DNA of 64,000 nucleotides from Ligilactobacillus faecis (GCF_029889745.1 NZ_CP123639.1:1903501-1967500), one strand, 5' to 3'; shown: positions 20,067 to 28,905, numbered from the stretch's first letter. Notes: generated by a model from the sequence alone, not told the origin. Numbers and translations are program-made.

Positions 20067-20846
20067 ATGGTAAGTGAAAAGACGGAGCGCCCGATCGGTG
20101 TTTTTGATTCTGGTCTTGGTGGGATCAGCGTTTTACGTGAGCTTTATCAGATCATGCCAAATGAAGATTATATCTTCTTTGGGGATTCAAAAAATGCACC
20201 GTATGGAACAAAAAGCGTTGAACAAGTTTGCAGTTTGAGTGAAAAGATCGTGCAAGATCTCATAAAAAGGGATGTCAAAGCGATCGTGATCGCATGTAAT
20301 ACAGCAACGAGTGCTGCGGCAAGCTATTTACGCCAAAAGTATCCAGACCTTCCGATCGTAGGGTTAGAACCTGCCGTCAAACCGGCAGTCTTACACCGCT
20401 CTGATTCACGGGTCTTAGTGATGGCGACGCCTTTGACCTTAAAAGAAGAGAAATTCAATAAGTTGATGCAACGTTTTACCGATCAAGCTGAGATCATTAA
20501 ACTTCCAGCACCTAAGTTAGTTGAATTTGTTGAGAAAGGTGAACTTTCTTCGCCTGAACTCTTTGTTTATTTAGAAGAGATCTTAGCTCCTTACAAGCAA
20601 AAAGTCGATGCTGTTGTTTTAGGATGTACTCATTTCCCATTTGCTAAAGAAGCGATCCAAACTGTTATCGGATCAGATGTCTATATTGTTGATGGTGGTG
20701 CTGGGGCAGCCCGTGAATTACGCCACTTATTAGAACTTAATGGTCTACGAAGAAAAACGTTGACGCAAGGAAAGATAACTTTTGAAAACAGTAAAAAAAC
20801 AAAAGCTGAACTTGAATTGAGTCAAAGATTAATGGAAAGTAAATAA
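20067..20846 (+). CDS. murI: Glutamate racemase
   Basis: MurI converts L- to D-glutamate for peptidoglycan. The 259-residue protein has the opening signature PIGVFDSGLGGISVL, the first catalytic cysteine in ACNTATSAA and the second in GCTHFPF. I start at ATG 20067 because GAGGAAC lies seven to eight bases upstream; a TTG at 20046 in the same frame would add seven residues without a ribosome-binding site. It follows patA by about 70 bases and ends with a terminator. Confidence 0.94.
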   Translation: MVSEKTERPIGVFDSGLGGISVLRELYQIMPNEDYIFFGDSKNAPYGTKSVEQVCSLSEKIVQDLIKRDVKAIVIACNTATSAAASYLRQKYPDLPIVGLEPAVKPAVLHRSDSRVLVMATPLTLKEEKFNKLMQRFTDQAEIIKLPAPKLVEFVEKGELSSPELFVYLEEILAPYKQKVDAVVLGCTHFPFAKEAIQTVIGSDVYIVDGGAGAARELRHLLELNGLRRKTLTQGKITFENSKKTKAELELSQRLMESK

Positions 20847-20856
20847 CAATAAAGGT

Positions 20857-20885
20857 AATAAAGGTGCGATAGGCACCTTTATTTA
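20857..20885 (+). terminator. Terminator of murI
   Basis: AATAAAGGTGC pairs with GCACCTTTATT around a short loop. Confidence 0.65.
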
Positions 20886-20900
20886 TGTGGTGAGAATTTT

Positions 20901-21806
20901 ATGGCAAATGAGAAAAAGAAACTATGGATCTTCTTGACGATCCTAGCAACATTTTTGTGGGGCATTTCCGGAATATTTGCGAAGTTGCTCTTTATGCTCG
21001 AACCGCGGGTAACGCCTCTTTTACTGAGTCAGATCCGCATGATCATTGGTGGGCTTGTGTTACTGAGTTTAGCGGGTTTAAAACATGAACGCCCTTTTCA
21101 TATATGGAAAACAAAGAAAAGTGCCCTGACTTTGATCGCCTATGGTCTTTTAGGGATCATTCCAGTTCAATTTTGCTATTTTATGGCGATCAAATTAGGT
21201 GATGCTTCGATCGCAACGATCTTACAATTTTTAGGTCCTTTTTTTATTATTTTTTATTTAGTTATCGTAGAACATCAAGCTCCACGAAGGATCGAGGTAC
21301 TCTGTTCATTAGTTGCTTTTTTTGGTGTTTTTTTGTTAGCGACGCATGGTGATATGACTCATTTAGCGATCACCCCGGCTGTTTTATTTTGGGGCTTGCT
21401 CTCAGCGGTTGGGGGAGCTTCAAATACTTTGATCCCACGTTCGCTGATCCAAAAATACCCTTCGACCAATATTACTGGTTGGGGACTTTTAGTTGCAGGG
21501 GTCGGCCTTTGTCTTGTACATCCAAGTTTTGAACCATTCAAATTGACAGCGCCGATCTTCTGGTTATTAGTAGCTGTTGTTGTTTTAGGAACGATCATTC
21601 CTTTTCAGCTTTTTACTAATGCACTCAAATATATTCGACCGACGACTGCAAGTATGTTGGATGCATTTGAACCGCTTGCGGCTACTGGAGGCTCAGTTAT
21701 TTTATTTGGCCTCGTACTGAGCCCTGCCGATCTGATCGGTTCGTTATTAGTGATCATTGCCGTTTTAGGGTTAAATTGGCAACCGAAGAAAAATAGATTC
21801 AGTTAG
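20901..21806 (+). CDS. EamA/DMT-superfamily transporter
   Basis: The 301-residue protein is an integral membrane protein with ten predicted spans made of two EamA repeats. The first starts at LATFLWGISGIFAKLLF, the second at about residue 155 with AVLFWGLLSAVGGASNTL. Such drug/metabolite transporters export or import amino acids, nucleotides or other metabolites; substrate cannot be told from sequence. The start ATG lies after GTGGTGAG. It is monocistronic, bounded by terminators on both sides. Confidence 0.88.
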   Translation: MANEKKKLWIFLTILATFLWGISGIFAKLLFMLEPRVTPLLLSQIRMIIGGLVLLSLAGLKHERPFHIWKTKKSALTLIAYGLLGIIPVQFCYFMAIKLGDASIATILQFLGPFFIIFYLVIVEHQAPRRIEVLCSLVAFFGVFLLATHGDMTHLAITPAVLFWGLLSAVGGASNTLIPRSLIQKYPSTNITGWGLLVAGVGLCLVHPSFEPFKLTAPIFWLLVAVVVLGTIIPFQLFTNALKYIRPTTASMLDAFEPLAATGGSVILFGLVLSPADLIGSLLVIIAVLGLNWQPKKNRFS

Positions 21807-21808
21807 TG

Positions 21809-21837
21809 AAGCACTGAGTATTGCTCAGTGCTTTTTA
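21809..21837 (+). terminator. Terminator of the EamA transporter gene
   Basis: AGCACTGAG pairs with CTCAGTGCT around a five-base loop, followed by TTTTT. Confidence 0.75.
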
Positions 21838-21942
21838 TGATTAAAATTTTAACTATTTTTGAAAACCATTACAGCAAACATGGCATAAAGCTTAGAATAA
21901 TGATAGTATAAATATAGATAGATAATACTAGGGGGCAAAAAA

Positions 21943-22419
21943 ATGCTAGAAAAGATCCGCATGAAAAAGAAAGCCAATGACCCAGTTTATGTGGGGGATG
22001 TTATCAAATATGGTAATGAGCTTTTTGTTGTGATCAATATTTTGAGTGTCCAAGTTTTTTCAAGCTCGGTCGACGCGTTACTAGTATATGACTGTCTCTG
22101 TCAACAGGCGCAAAAACCGAATATAGCTGATGAATATATGACCACTCAAGCTGAGATCATGTATCAAGCCCATGAGTATAATGAGATCTCAGAAGTGGGG
22201 GAATTTATTTATGATGAAGGAACAGGCATCTGGGTCAAGATCGATGCGATCTTAAGCGTTCGGATGGAAGAGAAAAATTTATTTGTCAAATATGAGTTTA
22301 CCCCCGTTAACGAATGGTCAGAACGTGAGATCAGCCGTGCGATCGGAAAAGAACGACGTAAACATATGCGTTTATTGCGCTCAAAAACAAATGATATAGC
22401 TAATGACAATATTCATTAA
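21943..22419 (+). CDS. Hypothetical protein, 158 residues
   Basis: I do not recognise this protein. It is soluble, with no signal peptide or membrane span. The start is basic (MLEKIRMKKK), a beta-rich middle region follows (residues about 17-110), and the C-terminus is strongly basic with many Arg/Lys (SREISRAIGKERRKHMRLLRSK), which could contact nucleic acid. The ATG at 21943 follows a GGGGG run, and a TATAAA-like -10 lies upstream at about 21908. Base composition matches neighbouring host genes, so it is probably a genuine chromosomal gene. Confidence 0.65.
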   Translation: MLEKIRMKKKANDPVYVGDVIKYGNELFVVINILSVQVFSSSVDALLVYDCLCQQAQKPNIADEYMTTQAEIMYQAHEYNEISEVGEFIYDEGTGIWVKIDAILSVRMEEKNLFVKYEFTPVNEWSEREISRAIGKERRKHMRLLRSKTNDIANDNIH

Positions 22420-22509
22420 AATGAAAAATGTGGATGGATATTAGGAAATATGATAGACAGGAGAAACTATATTTTTAGTCATACATATGTTATTTTTGTG
22501 TGATCCGCA

Positions 22510-23373
22510 TTGGATATAGTAGGTTACTTTAAGGTGTTGCAAAAAATTGCAGTTTTATCAGATATTCATGGGAATTTGACTGCTTTAAAGGCAGTCGTTA
22601 AAGACTTCCAGCTAAAAAAAGTTGATGAAGTATGGGTCTTAGGTGATCTTTTGATGCCAGGACCAGGGGCGAAAGAAATCTGTCAACTTTTAAGAGAGTT
22701 AGAACCAACTGTTTTTTTACGCGGAAATTGGGATGACCTCTTATTAAAAGGGGCCCAAAAGAAGATCCCTTTGACAAAACAAAGTCATATTTATTTTACA
22801 CGGTTAGCGCAATATACAGTCGCGCACTTAGAGCATCAAGATCTGATCTGGCTCAAAAATGCACCGTTACATATGATGAAAAAAGTGGGGCCGTTACAGT
22901 TTAGTTTGAGTCATAATCTGCCTGGATTAAATTATGGCCAAAAACTTTATCCGACTAATGATCAGGCAGATTTTGATGAGATCTTGACCGATCTTAAAGC
23001 AGATGTAGCGCTCTATGGGCACGTACACCACCAACTTTTACGCTATACGACAGCCGAACAACTGATCTTAAATCCTGGTTCTGTCGGGGAACCGTTTTGT
23101 GATCACCCAAAGCTCCAAGCCGATCTCCGGGCGCAGTACTTGTTGCTAGAAGTCGATGAAACGGGGTTAGCACAGATAAATTTCCAAAAAGTTGCATATG
23201 ACCATGAAAAAGAAGCACGTTTAGCGCAAGCAAAAGAGCTACCTTATTTAGAGTTATATCAAGAGATGTTATTAACTGGAAAAGTCCATACGCATGATCA
23301 AGTACGTCTAAAAGAACTGACCGAGCGTTATGGATATTTGGATGACATCGAAAATAATAAAATGTTACTTTAA
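22510..23373 (+). CDS. Calcineurin-like metallophosphoesterase
   Basis: This is a YfcE/MJ0936-type phosphoesterase. Metal-binding motifs are in order: LSDIHGN, VLGDLLMPGPG, RGNWDD, LSHNLPG and YGHVHHQ, covering the two-metal site. A C-terminal extension of about 70 residues follows. The start is uncertain. TTG 22510 has no clear ribosome-binding site, and the conserved domain begins only at QKIAVLSDIHGN (about 22543). GTG 22534 or TTG 22537 lie beside AAGGTG but too close to it. The N-terminal residues before the domain may therefore not be real. Substrate unknown. Confidence 0.82.
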   Translation: MDIVGYFKVLQKIAVLSDIHGNLTALKAVVKDFQLKKVDEVWVLGDLLMPGPGAKEICQLLRELEPTVFLRGNWDDLLLKGAQKKIPLTKQSHIYFTRLAQYTVAHLEHQDLIWLKNAPLHMMKKVGPLQFSLSHNLPGLNYGQKLYPTNDQADFDEILTDLKADVALYGHVHHQLLRYTTAEQLILNPGSVGEPFCDHPKLQADLRAQYLLLEVDETGLAQINFQKVAYDHEKEARLAQAKELPYLELYQEMLLTGKVHTHDQVRLKELTERYGYLDDIENNKMLL

Positions 23374-23456
23374 CTTAGATAGAAAGAACACAATTTGATA
23401 TCAATCGAGGGCTATGCTAAGCTGAACTAGTTAAATAAATAGAAGGAATGTGTCAT

Positions 23457-23939
23457 ATGAACGAAAGCAAACAAAAAACAGTTTATTTTGCAGCTGGTTG
23501 GTTCTCGCCAGCACAAGAAAAAGCTTATGCCGATGCTTTGGAAGCGATCAAAGCTAATCAAACGATCGATGTCGAAAATAGTTATATTCCGCTTGAACAC
23601 CAATATCAAGGGCTACGAGTAGATGAACACCCTGAACTTTTAGAAGATAAAGTGTGGGCGCAAGCAACATTTAACGGTGATGTCATCGGCGTTAAATCAT
23701 CGGATCTTTTCTTATGTACGTATTTACCAGAAGAAGAAGATATCGGTTGCGGGGTCGAGATCGGCCTAGCCAAAGCTTATGGTAAATATATCGTTTTAGT
23801 TATTCCAGATGAAGATTATGGAAAATCGATCAACTTGATGAGTTGGGGTAGCGCTGATATCGTGTTGAAAATGTCTGATTTAGAGACTTTTGATTTCAAT
23901 AAACCATACTTTGATTTTTATCCTGGAGCAGTTTATTAA
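23457..23939 (+). CDS. ndt: Nucleoside 2-deoxyribosyltransferase (type II)
   Basis: This salvage enzyme exchanges bases between 2'-deoxyribonucleosides and is typical of lactobacilli. The 160-residue protein closely follows the Lactobacillus leichmannii enzyme: YFAAGWFSPAQEKAY at the start, a DENSY-equivalent VENSYIPL, the RVDEHPE region, the catalytic glutamate in GCGVEIGLA and the PDEDYGKSINLMSWG block, ending in FDFYPGAVY. I choose ATG 23457, nine bases after AGAAGGA, rather than in-frame ATG 23448 which abuts it. Single-gene unit with a terminator. Confidence 0.94.
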   Translation: MNESKQKTVYFAAGWFSPAQEKAYADALEAIKANQTIDVENSYIPLEHQYQGLRVDEHPELLEDKVWAQATFNGDVIGVKSSDLFLCTYLPEEEDIGCGVEIGLAKAYGKYIVLVIPDEDYGKSINLMSWGSADIVLKMSDLETFDFNKPYFDFYPGAVY

Positions 23940-23949
23940 AGGCAAGTTA

Positions 23950-23982
23950 CAATGTTATCCGTAAATGGGGTAACATTTTTTA
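23950..23982 (+). terminator. Terminator of ndt
   Basis: AATGTTATCC pairs with GGGGTAACATT (one mismatch), then TTTTTATTTT. Confidence 0.7.
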
Positions 23983-24071
23983 TTTTACGCACAAATAAAT
24001 TGTTACTTTAACTTAATAAAATAAAAAAGCAAAAGCCAACTAGCATAAATTTTTTTATTGCTTTTAACAAG

Positions 24072-24337
24072 GCTCAAACGATATATCAGGTCAGATATTG
24101 CGATACACTTGAAGCGATCGCACCAAAATTTAACAGTATCACACCTACAAAGCACTAATGGGATCAGAAATACAAACCTAATCTACCCGGAGCAAACGTT
24201 ACGATACTAAGTAGATTAAACAAGAGAAATCAAAGATGATAAAGGGACAGTATTTGTTACTGCAATCTGGTCCAGAGAACAGTTTTTGAAGTTGGCATGA
24301 GGATGGATCTAACTGTTTCTAGAAAGGAGAAATAACG
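24072..24337 (+). pseudogene. Remnant of a LysM-domain / phage tail-type protein
   Basis: From 24072 the translation AQTIYQVRYCDTLEAIAPKFN matches the start of a LysM peptidoglycan-binding domain (YxVxxGDTLxxIAxKFN). After a frameshift, NLIYP-like and GANVTIL segments match its end near 24206. Downstream, another fragment reads DDKGTVFVTAIWSREQF and, after a stop or frameshift, MRMDLTVSRKEK. No intact frame survives. The order resembles the tail region of a prophage, but I cannot assign the second fragment. Confidence 0.45.
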
Positions 24338-24426
24338 CATAAGTTGCCCACTACTATCTTCTAACATACGTGAGTCATGTTTTCCATACATAAAACTTGA
24401 ATTAAGTGTGAAGTATGATACACTTT

Positions 24427-24567
24427 AGCTGTTAGAAGATTAGTATTGGTACTTACGTTATTTCAAAACAATGATGTTTACGCCGTTGCTTCTTTAAAAG
24501 CAACGGTTTTTTTATTGTCAAAAATTAAGCGCCATATCTGATATTTTTTCAGACGTGGCGCTTTTTT
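24427..24567 (+). ncRNA. Small-RNA-like repeat element, copy B
   Basis: This is homologous to 486-620 and better preserved. The core ACGTTATTTCAAAACA (about 24467-24482) is followed by a perfect terminator hairpin, CCGTTGC / GCAACGG, with seven T (24483-24513), then a second hairpin AGCGCCATATCTG / CAGACGTGGCGCT with a T run (to 24567). A TATGAT box at 24414-24419 lies about ten bases before the homologous region starts. An inverted repeat ATCTTCTAAC / GTTAGAAGAT flanks the promoter (about 24354 and 24434). No ORF is shared with copy A. Confidence 0.45.
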
Positions 24568-24571
24568 GTGC

Positions 24572-24607
24572 AAAAAAAATTACCCTCTGACAAAAAGTCA
24601 GAAGGTA
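24572..24607 (-). terminator. Minus-strand terminator next to element B
   Basis: On the minus strand, TACCTTCTGAC pairs with GTCAGAGGGTA and is followed by eight T. It closes a minus-strand coding remnant. Confidence 0.6.
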
Positions 24608-24735
24608 AGACAGTTGCGAGTAATCAGCTCGCTAAGACGGAATTGACTCTCCGTGTTTTCTAAAATACTAAGTTTAGCATTAGCCGTCTTGGTTAATCTA
24701 ATCTCAGTATCATCTATGATTGGTTGAAAGACCGT
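24600..24735 (-). pseudogene. Unrecognised minus-strand coding remnant
   Basis: About 40 codons read on the minus strand as IDDTEIRLTKTANAKLSILE followed by NTESQFRLSELITRN, ending at a TGA inside the terminator stem. The amphipathic, protein-like composition and precise terminator suggest the end of a former gene. No start or upstream continuation is intact, and I cannot name the family. Confidence 0.3.
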
Positions 24736-24902
24736 CACTAGATAGAAAACTCGGAAAAATCGGGTATGGCATTTTTTGCGTCATACTGATTTCAATATCC
24801 TACTTTTTGCCGGCAAAGTCAGCCAAAAACTTAGTCACGTTATCAGTTTTGCTAGTTATATATACTAATAATTCATAGCAGTTTTAAAATAGGTAATTTA
24901 AT

Positions 24903-25416
24903 GCTAGTCGATTGATCAGGACAGAAGCTAATTGCTTTTATTCTAAAACCAAACTAGATAATTGGAGAAGTAAAGACGTTGAGAAGTATCAGCTGATAGT
25001 TGTTCTTGATAGTCGGACAATCAAGATATATCTGAATATCAATAAGAAGATCTTTAACGTTAGGGATGCATTTTGGGCAAAGACTATGCCACCGTTGCAT
25101 CCCTTTTGTCGTACGGTACTTGTTGATATATAAGTGTTTCTAATGATACTATCAAAGATGACTATGATATGATCGAGGACCTTTGGGGAGAAGATATATC
25201 TAACAAAAGAGTATACGATAAACTTAAAAGTAGTGGTAATAGTTATGAAGGTCTATAGGAAACAGAAAAATTGGTGTTTTTTATAAGTATATGGAATATG
25301 AATCCAATATTGATATAATTGCCATCCTAAGTGGATATGATATTATAAAAAAAGATGCAACTATCAATGTTTTGAATCGAGGTAAATTATATTGGCTAGG
25401 ATTTACAGATTATTAG
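24903..25416 (+). pseudogene. Remnant of a phage head morphogenesis (SPP1 gp7/MuF-type) protein with C-terminal effector-like tail
   Basis: The translation opens as RLIRTEANCFYSKTKLDNW and continues VEKYQLIVVLDSRTIKIY to PPLHPFCRT. This is the signature C-terminal part of SPP1 gp7/Mu F-type minor head proteins; the portion before it is missing and the first readable codon follows a stop. Beyond it, two decayed segments in shifted frames end with NIDIIAILSGYDIIKK and INVLNRGKLYW. From memory, these resemble the end of ADP-ribosyltransferase-type domains fused to such head proteins. The end overlaps the start of the next ORF. Domain identity of the tail is tentative. Confidence 0.55.
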
Positions 25417-25763
25417 TTGATGCCTATGAGTATGCGTACTTTGACTCGAAAATACGAGAATTTGTCTATAAGTGTAACGAAGAGGACAGTCGTTATATTA
25501 AAGACTTTTGGGATTCATGGGAAGATACTGCCAAAAATGCATATATCGAAATTGATAATATTGATCGTTTAGTTTGTGATAGATTTCCGACAGAAGTAGC
25601 TAAACACATGAAAGATATGCTTGTTAAGGAAGCAGAAGTTATTGAGCTACCGCCGGGACAAAAAGCACCTGAATACAAGGATCCGTATAGAAAAACGGAA
25701 TATGTCTCTTATACTTTTGAAGATATGGGAATGAAAGATCCTTACGACCTAGGTAAGTCATAA
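25392..25763 (+). CDS. Hypothetical small protein, possible immunity/partner of the head-protein remnant
   Basis: A 123-residue acidic soluble protein starts at TTG 25392, preceded by GAGG, and overlaps the last codons of the decayed head-protein tail. It is rich in aromatic residues (Tyr/Trp/Phe), with no signal peptide or membrane span. I do not recognise the family. Position immediately after a phage head-protein effector tail is what one expects of an immunity protein, but that is inference from context. It is intact although its neighbour is broken. Confidence 0.55.
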   Translation: MARIYRLLVDAYEYAYFDSKIREFVYKCNEEDSRYIKDFWDSWEDTAKNAYIEIDNIDRLVCDRFPTEVAKHMKDMLVKEAEVIELPPGQKAPEYKDPYRKTEYVSYTFEDMGMKDPYDLGKS

Positions 25764-25817
25764 AACTGCTTATTTAGGTATACTTAAGACATAACTTTAT
25801 TTGAAAAGAAAGGAAAA

Positions 25818-25839
25818 GCTATTTAAGACTAAATAGCTA
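25818..25839 (+). promoter_or_regulatory. Hairpin between ribosome-binding site and integrase start
   Basis: AGCTATTT pairs perfectly with AAATAGCT around a six-base loop. It separates a strong AAAGGAAA site (about 25808-25815) from the integrase ATG at 25850. The stem would bring the distant site closer to the start codon, or hide it. Confidence 0.45.
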
Positions 25840-25849
25840 AAATGGATGA

Positions 25850-26779
25850 ATGGAAATAAGCACTTCTAGTCAAAATGAGCTTTTTGTCGCTCAAGATAAC
25901 TATTTTGAACAATTCATCAATTTTATCGATGCTTCACCAAATACTGTGCGCACTTATCGTACATCATTACGCCAATGGTTTCTCTACACTAAAGAACATG
26001 AGATCGTAACCCCAACTGCAAATGATGTCCGGCAGTACCGTGATCAACTATTAGCTAAGGGATTACGACCAACAACTGTTCAAAGTTATTTAATGGCCGT
26101 CAAACAATTTTTCAAGTGGACTGAAGAAGCTGGTTTTTATAAAGATATCGCTAAAAACGTTAAAGGTCTAAAACTGGGGACAGAGCATAAAAAAGATTAT
26201 CTAACTTCTAAGCAAGCTGCCACGGTATTGCAAAATATCGATCGCACGACATTAAAAGGTAAGCGTGATTATGCAATGCTTGCCTTGATGCTGACGATGG
26301 CTCTTCGAACAATCGAAGTTAGTCGGGCCAATATCGAAGATCTTCGTGTGAGTGGCGATGTGACTGTTTTGTATGTTCAAGGAAAAGGGCATTTGGAAAA
26401 AGATGCCCCAGTTCGTATGCCAGAAGCTGTAGAAGAAGCAGTCAGAGCATATTTACGTGCAAGAAAAGAAATGAAAAGCAATGCACCATTATTTGCTTCA
26501 ACATCAAATAATAATTTTGGTCAACGCCTTTCAACTCGAAGTGTTCGGGGGATCGTCAAACGATGCTTTGTTGAAGCAGGGTATAATAGTCCGCGTTTGA
26601 CTGCTCATAGTACACGCCATACGAGTGCCACGCTAAATCTCTTGAATGGAGCGACCTTAGAAGAGACCCAACAACTTTTGCGCCACACTAATATCCAAAC
26701 AACTGAGATCTATGCGCATCATTTGAACAGCTTGAATAATAAAAGTAGTGATCGGATCAGCGATGCGATCTTTAAATAG
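25850..26779 (+). CDS. Tyrosine recombinase / phage-type integrase
   Basis: The 309-residue protein has an N-terminal SAM-like core-binding domain (about residues 15-100) and a catalytic domain with all signature residues: Arg in ALRTIEVSRANI, Lys in QGKGHLEKD, HSTRHT, LLRHTNIQTTEIY with the second His and nucleophilic Tyr. It looks intact. It stands alone beside phage-head debris. No att repeats were recognised, so whether it served that element, or is a solo recombinase, is open. It is not the housekeeping XerC, which is at 55559-56461. Confidence 0.88.
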   Translation: MEISTSSQNELFVAQDNYFEQFINFIDASPNTVRTYRTSLRQWFLYTKEHEIVTPTANDVRQYRDQLLAKGLRPTTVQSYLMAVKQFFKWTEEAGFYKDIAKNVKGLKLGTEHKKDYLTSKQAATVLQNIDRTTLKGKRDYAMLALMLTMALRTIEVSRANIEDLRVSGDVTVLYVQGKGHLEKDAPVRMPEAVEEAVRAYLRARKEMKSNAPLFASTSNNNFGQRLSTRSVRGIVKRCFVEAGYNSPRLTAHSTRHTSATLNLLNGATLEETQQLLRHTNIQTTEIYAHHLNSLNNKSSDRISDAIFK

Positions 26780-26808
26780 GTACTGGCTTCGGTCAGTGCC
26801 TATTTTTT
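26777..26808 (+). terminator. Terminator of the tyrosine recombinase
   Basis: TAGGTACTG pairs with CAGTGCCTA (one mismatch) around a short loop, then TTTTTT. Confidence 0.75.
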
Positions 26809-26834
26809 ATAGCATAAATTAAAATTTATGCTAT
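26809..26834. repeat. 26-bp perfect palindrome before the broken MFS gene
   Basis: ATAGCATAAATT, AA, AATTTATGCTAT forms two perfect 12-base arms. It immediately follows the integrase terminator and precedes the MFS pseudogene by about 110 bases. It looks like an operator for a dimeric repressor or a recombination site. Confidence 0.5.
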
Positions 26835-26946
26835 AGTATTTTTAAAATCGAATCTTAATACCCTATTAGAACGAAAATTGGGGGAAACTCTATTTTAATA
26901 GGTCAAAGAACGATTTTTCAAAAATTACTACTAAGGGGATGAGTTT

Positions 26947-28116
26947 ATGAATCAAAAAGGGGGGCAAGAAAGAAAACTTTTTGACATTTTAAAAGAAAAA
27001 AAGCATTTGCGCTATTTGACTTACGCTAAGCTTATTAACCGGACTGGAAGTTCACTTTACAACTTAGCTTTGTTGACGTTAGACTAAACGGGTACAGAAA
27101 GCATCCCTGTTAAATAGTCTTCAAGTCTTGATTTATTTTTCAATGGCTTTGCTTATGTTCAACTATCAAGTACCGTTAAGCTTTTTTCTCTTAATCATCT
27201 TAGGAAATATCATTTCGGATATTTTCGACGGCTATATCAGCAGCTTATTTGCGCCTTTTTCTAAAACTTGGGTCGCTTCAAATGAACGGCGGATCTTTTC
27301 ATCTTTTAGTCTCGTAATGTTTAGTCTAAGTTTCGTCACAGGGCAACTTCTTGAGGCAGGTTGGTTAGTGTTATTTCCAAATAATTTTTGGGGACTTGCT
27401 CTGATCAATGCTTTGACATTTGCTGTGAGTCTATTATTTTTAAAACGCATAAACTATGATGACACTGTAAAAGTAACTTCGACTTTGGCCAAACATTTTT
27501 CGTTCGGCGATTTTTTTCAAAAAATGCGAGAAGCTTATGTACATATGCAAGAACATCATGTGATCCAAACGATGTGGCTTTTAGCATTTACAAAAGAAAG
27601 TTTTGCTAGTTTTAGCTTGTTATTGAACGTTGCCATGGTTTCTGATAGTAACTTACGGATCGGAAGTTATGCTCAAACATTAGTAGTTTTACAAGTGACT
27701 AGTTTTATTGGATTGAGTTTTGGACCTTTTTTCGGGTAAATTGGTTAGAAGAGATGAGCTATGGGCGGATCCTCATGTTGAGTAACTTGATGATCATCTT
27801 AATGACGGTGAGTTGTTTTTATAGATTACCATTAGTCGTTGTTGTATTTATTTTTCTGTGTGCTACAGTTCTTAGTGGTTACATGGCGCCGAAATACCAG
27901 ACTGAGATCATTCAAAATGTTGCCGAAGAACAATTAACGCGTGTTTTCAGTCTTAATAATTTTATTTTGATGCTTTCGGCTCCGCTAGGATCTTTACAAG
28001 CCACACTTTGTCTGCATTTTTTTAGTCTAAAAACTTCGTGGTTGATCCAATTTGGGGTAGTTAGTTTCTTTATCTTGGTCGAAAAAGTCGCACTACGGCA
28101 TAAAAAAGTCTATTGA
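26947..28116 (+). pseudogene. MFS-type transporter, broken into three frames
   Basis: The gene starts at ATG 26947 after AAGGGGATGAG with a basic N-terminus and first span, then hits a stop near 27086. Membrane spans continue in a second frame from 27128 to 27739 and in a third from about 27742 to 28116 (the frames join at FGPFFG / NWLEEMSYGR). Together they give a roughly 12-span major facilitator of about 390 residues. At least two indels and a stop make it inactive. Substrate is unknown; a drug or macrolide efflux type is possible. Confidence 0.75.
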
Positions 28117-28245
28117 GGTATTTATTATCTTAGCATAAAGGCTAAGCGGGATAAACTTATACCTGTGATCGTCACTCTAGTGCATAAAGTTTTTTTGGCA
28201 GGACCCAGTAGAGTGTTATCCTTAAGTAAAAGGAGTTGTTTTAGG

Positions 28246-28905
28246 ATGACAGTATTAACAAATGAAATGTTTGCGATCTTTGATCAGCCAGAGTTTTCTT
28301 TTAAAAAAATAAAAGCAAGCCACTCACCAGCAGAAATTGCTGAGTTGAAAGCAAGTTTTAAAAACGTCTGGCAAATATGGAAAAAGGTCAATGAAACAGT
28401 AGCTAGTCAGTTGCCAGAAAATAAATTTGCTAAAGTTCATGTCGAAAGTTGGACGAACGGTTGGAATCTTCGAGATCATTTTTGGGCATCATATCGTTTA
28501 GCTTATCTCGCAGATGCTAATCCGTGCCTTGGAGTCATGCTTGATAAAAAACAATTACAAGTCTATTTGATGTTTCAACACTATAAGAGCGAACAACGTC
28601 AAGGGACGCCACAAGAATATGATCAACTGTTAACTGAGATCCCTGCGTGGGCTAAAAAACTAGATCTTTCACACTGGTATCTTTGGGATAAAAACGAAAT
28701 GGAGTTGGCTGATCACATGCCACTAGCACATTACTTAAGTGAGCAGCAGCTCCAACAACGATTTAATGCTGAAGCACAAAAAACAAGTTTTCTATTAGGT
28801 AAATTTGCTTTTCGTGATCAAGACCAAGTTGATGACATGGAGAAATATATTCTTGAGACACTGCTTCAATTGACACCACTGTATGAAAAATTTTCACTTA
28901 ATTAA
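28246..28905 (+). CDS. Conserved hypothetical protein, 219 residues
   Basis: I do not recognise the family with confidence. The soluble protein is rich in Lys, Gln and aromatic residues; notable segments are KVHVESWTNGWNLRDHFWASYRL and LSHWYLWDKNEMEL. There is no signal peptide or membrane segment. The frame is open from 28165, but AAAGGAG at about 28230 fits ATG 28246, which I use. It lies between a broken transporter and a terminator, and its codon use matches host genes, so it is probably functional. Confidence 0.6.
   Translation: MTVLTNEMFAIFDQPEFSFKKIKASHSPAEIAELKASFKNVWQIWKKVNETVASQLPENKFAKVHVESWTNGWNLRDHFWASYRLAYLADANPCLGVMLDKKQLQVYLMFQHYKSEQRQGTPQEYDQLLTEIPAWAKKLDLSHWYLWDKNEMELADHMPLAHYLSEQQLQQRFNAEAQKTSFLLGKFAFRDQDQVDDMEKYILETLLQLTPLYEKFSLN

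Noticed and set aside
24427-24650. An Fst-type type I toxin pair with element B as antitoxin RNA
   Set aside because: The bidirectional hairpin suggested it, but no hydrophobic Fst-like ORF exists on the opposite strand; only a five-codon frame was seen.
26877-26946. A riboswitch in the leader of the MFS pseudogene
   Set aside because: CCTATTA/TAATAGG pairing and a GGGGGAAAC segment look structured, but I could not match any known riboswitch core.
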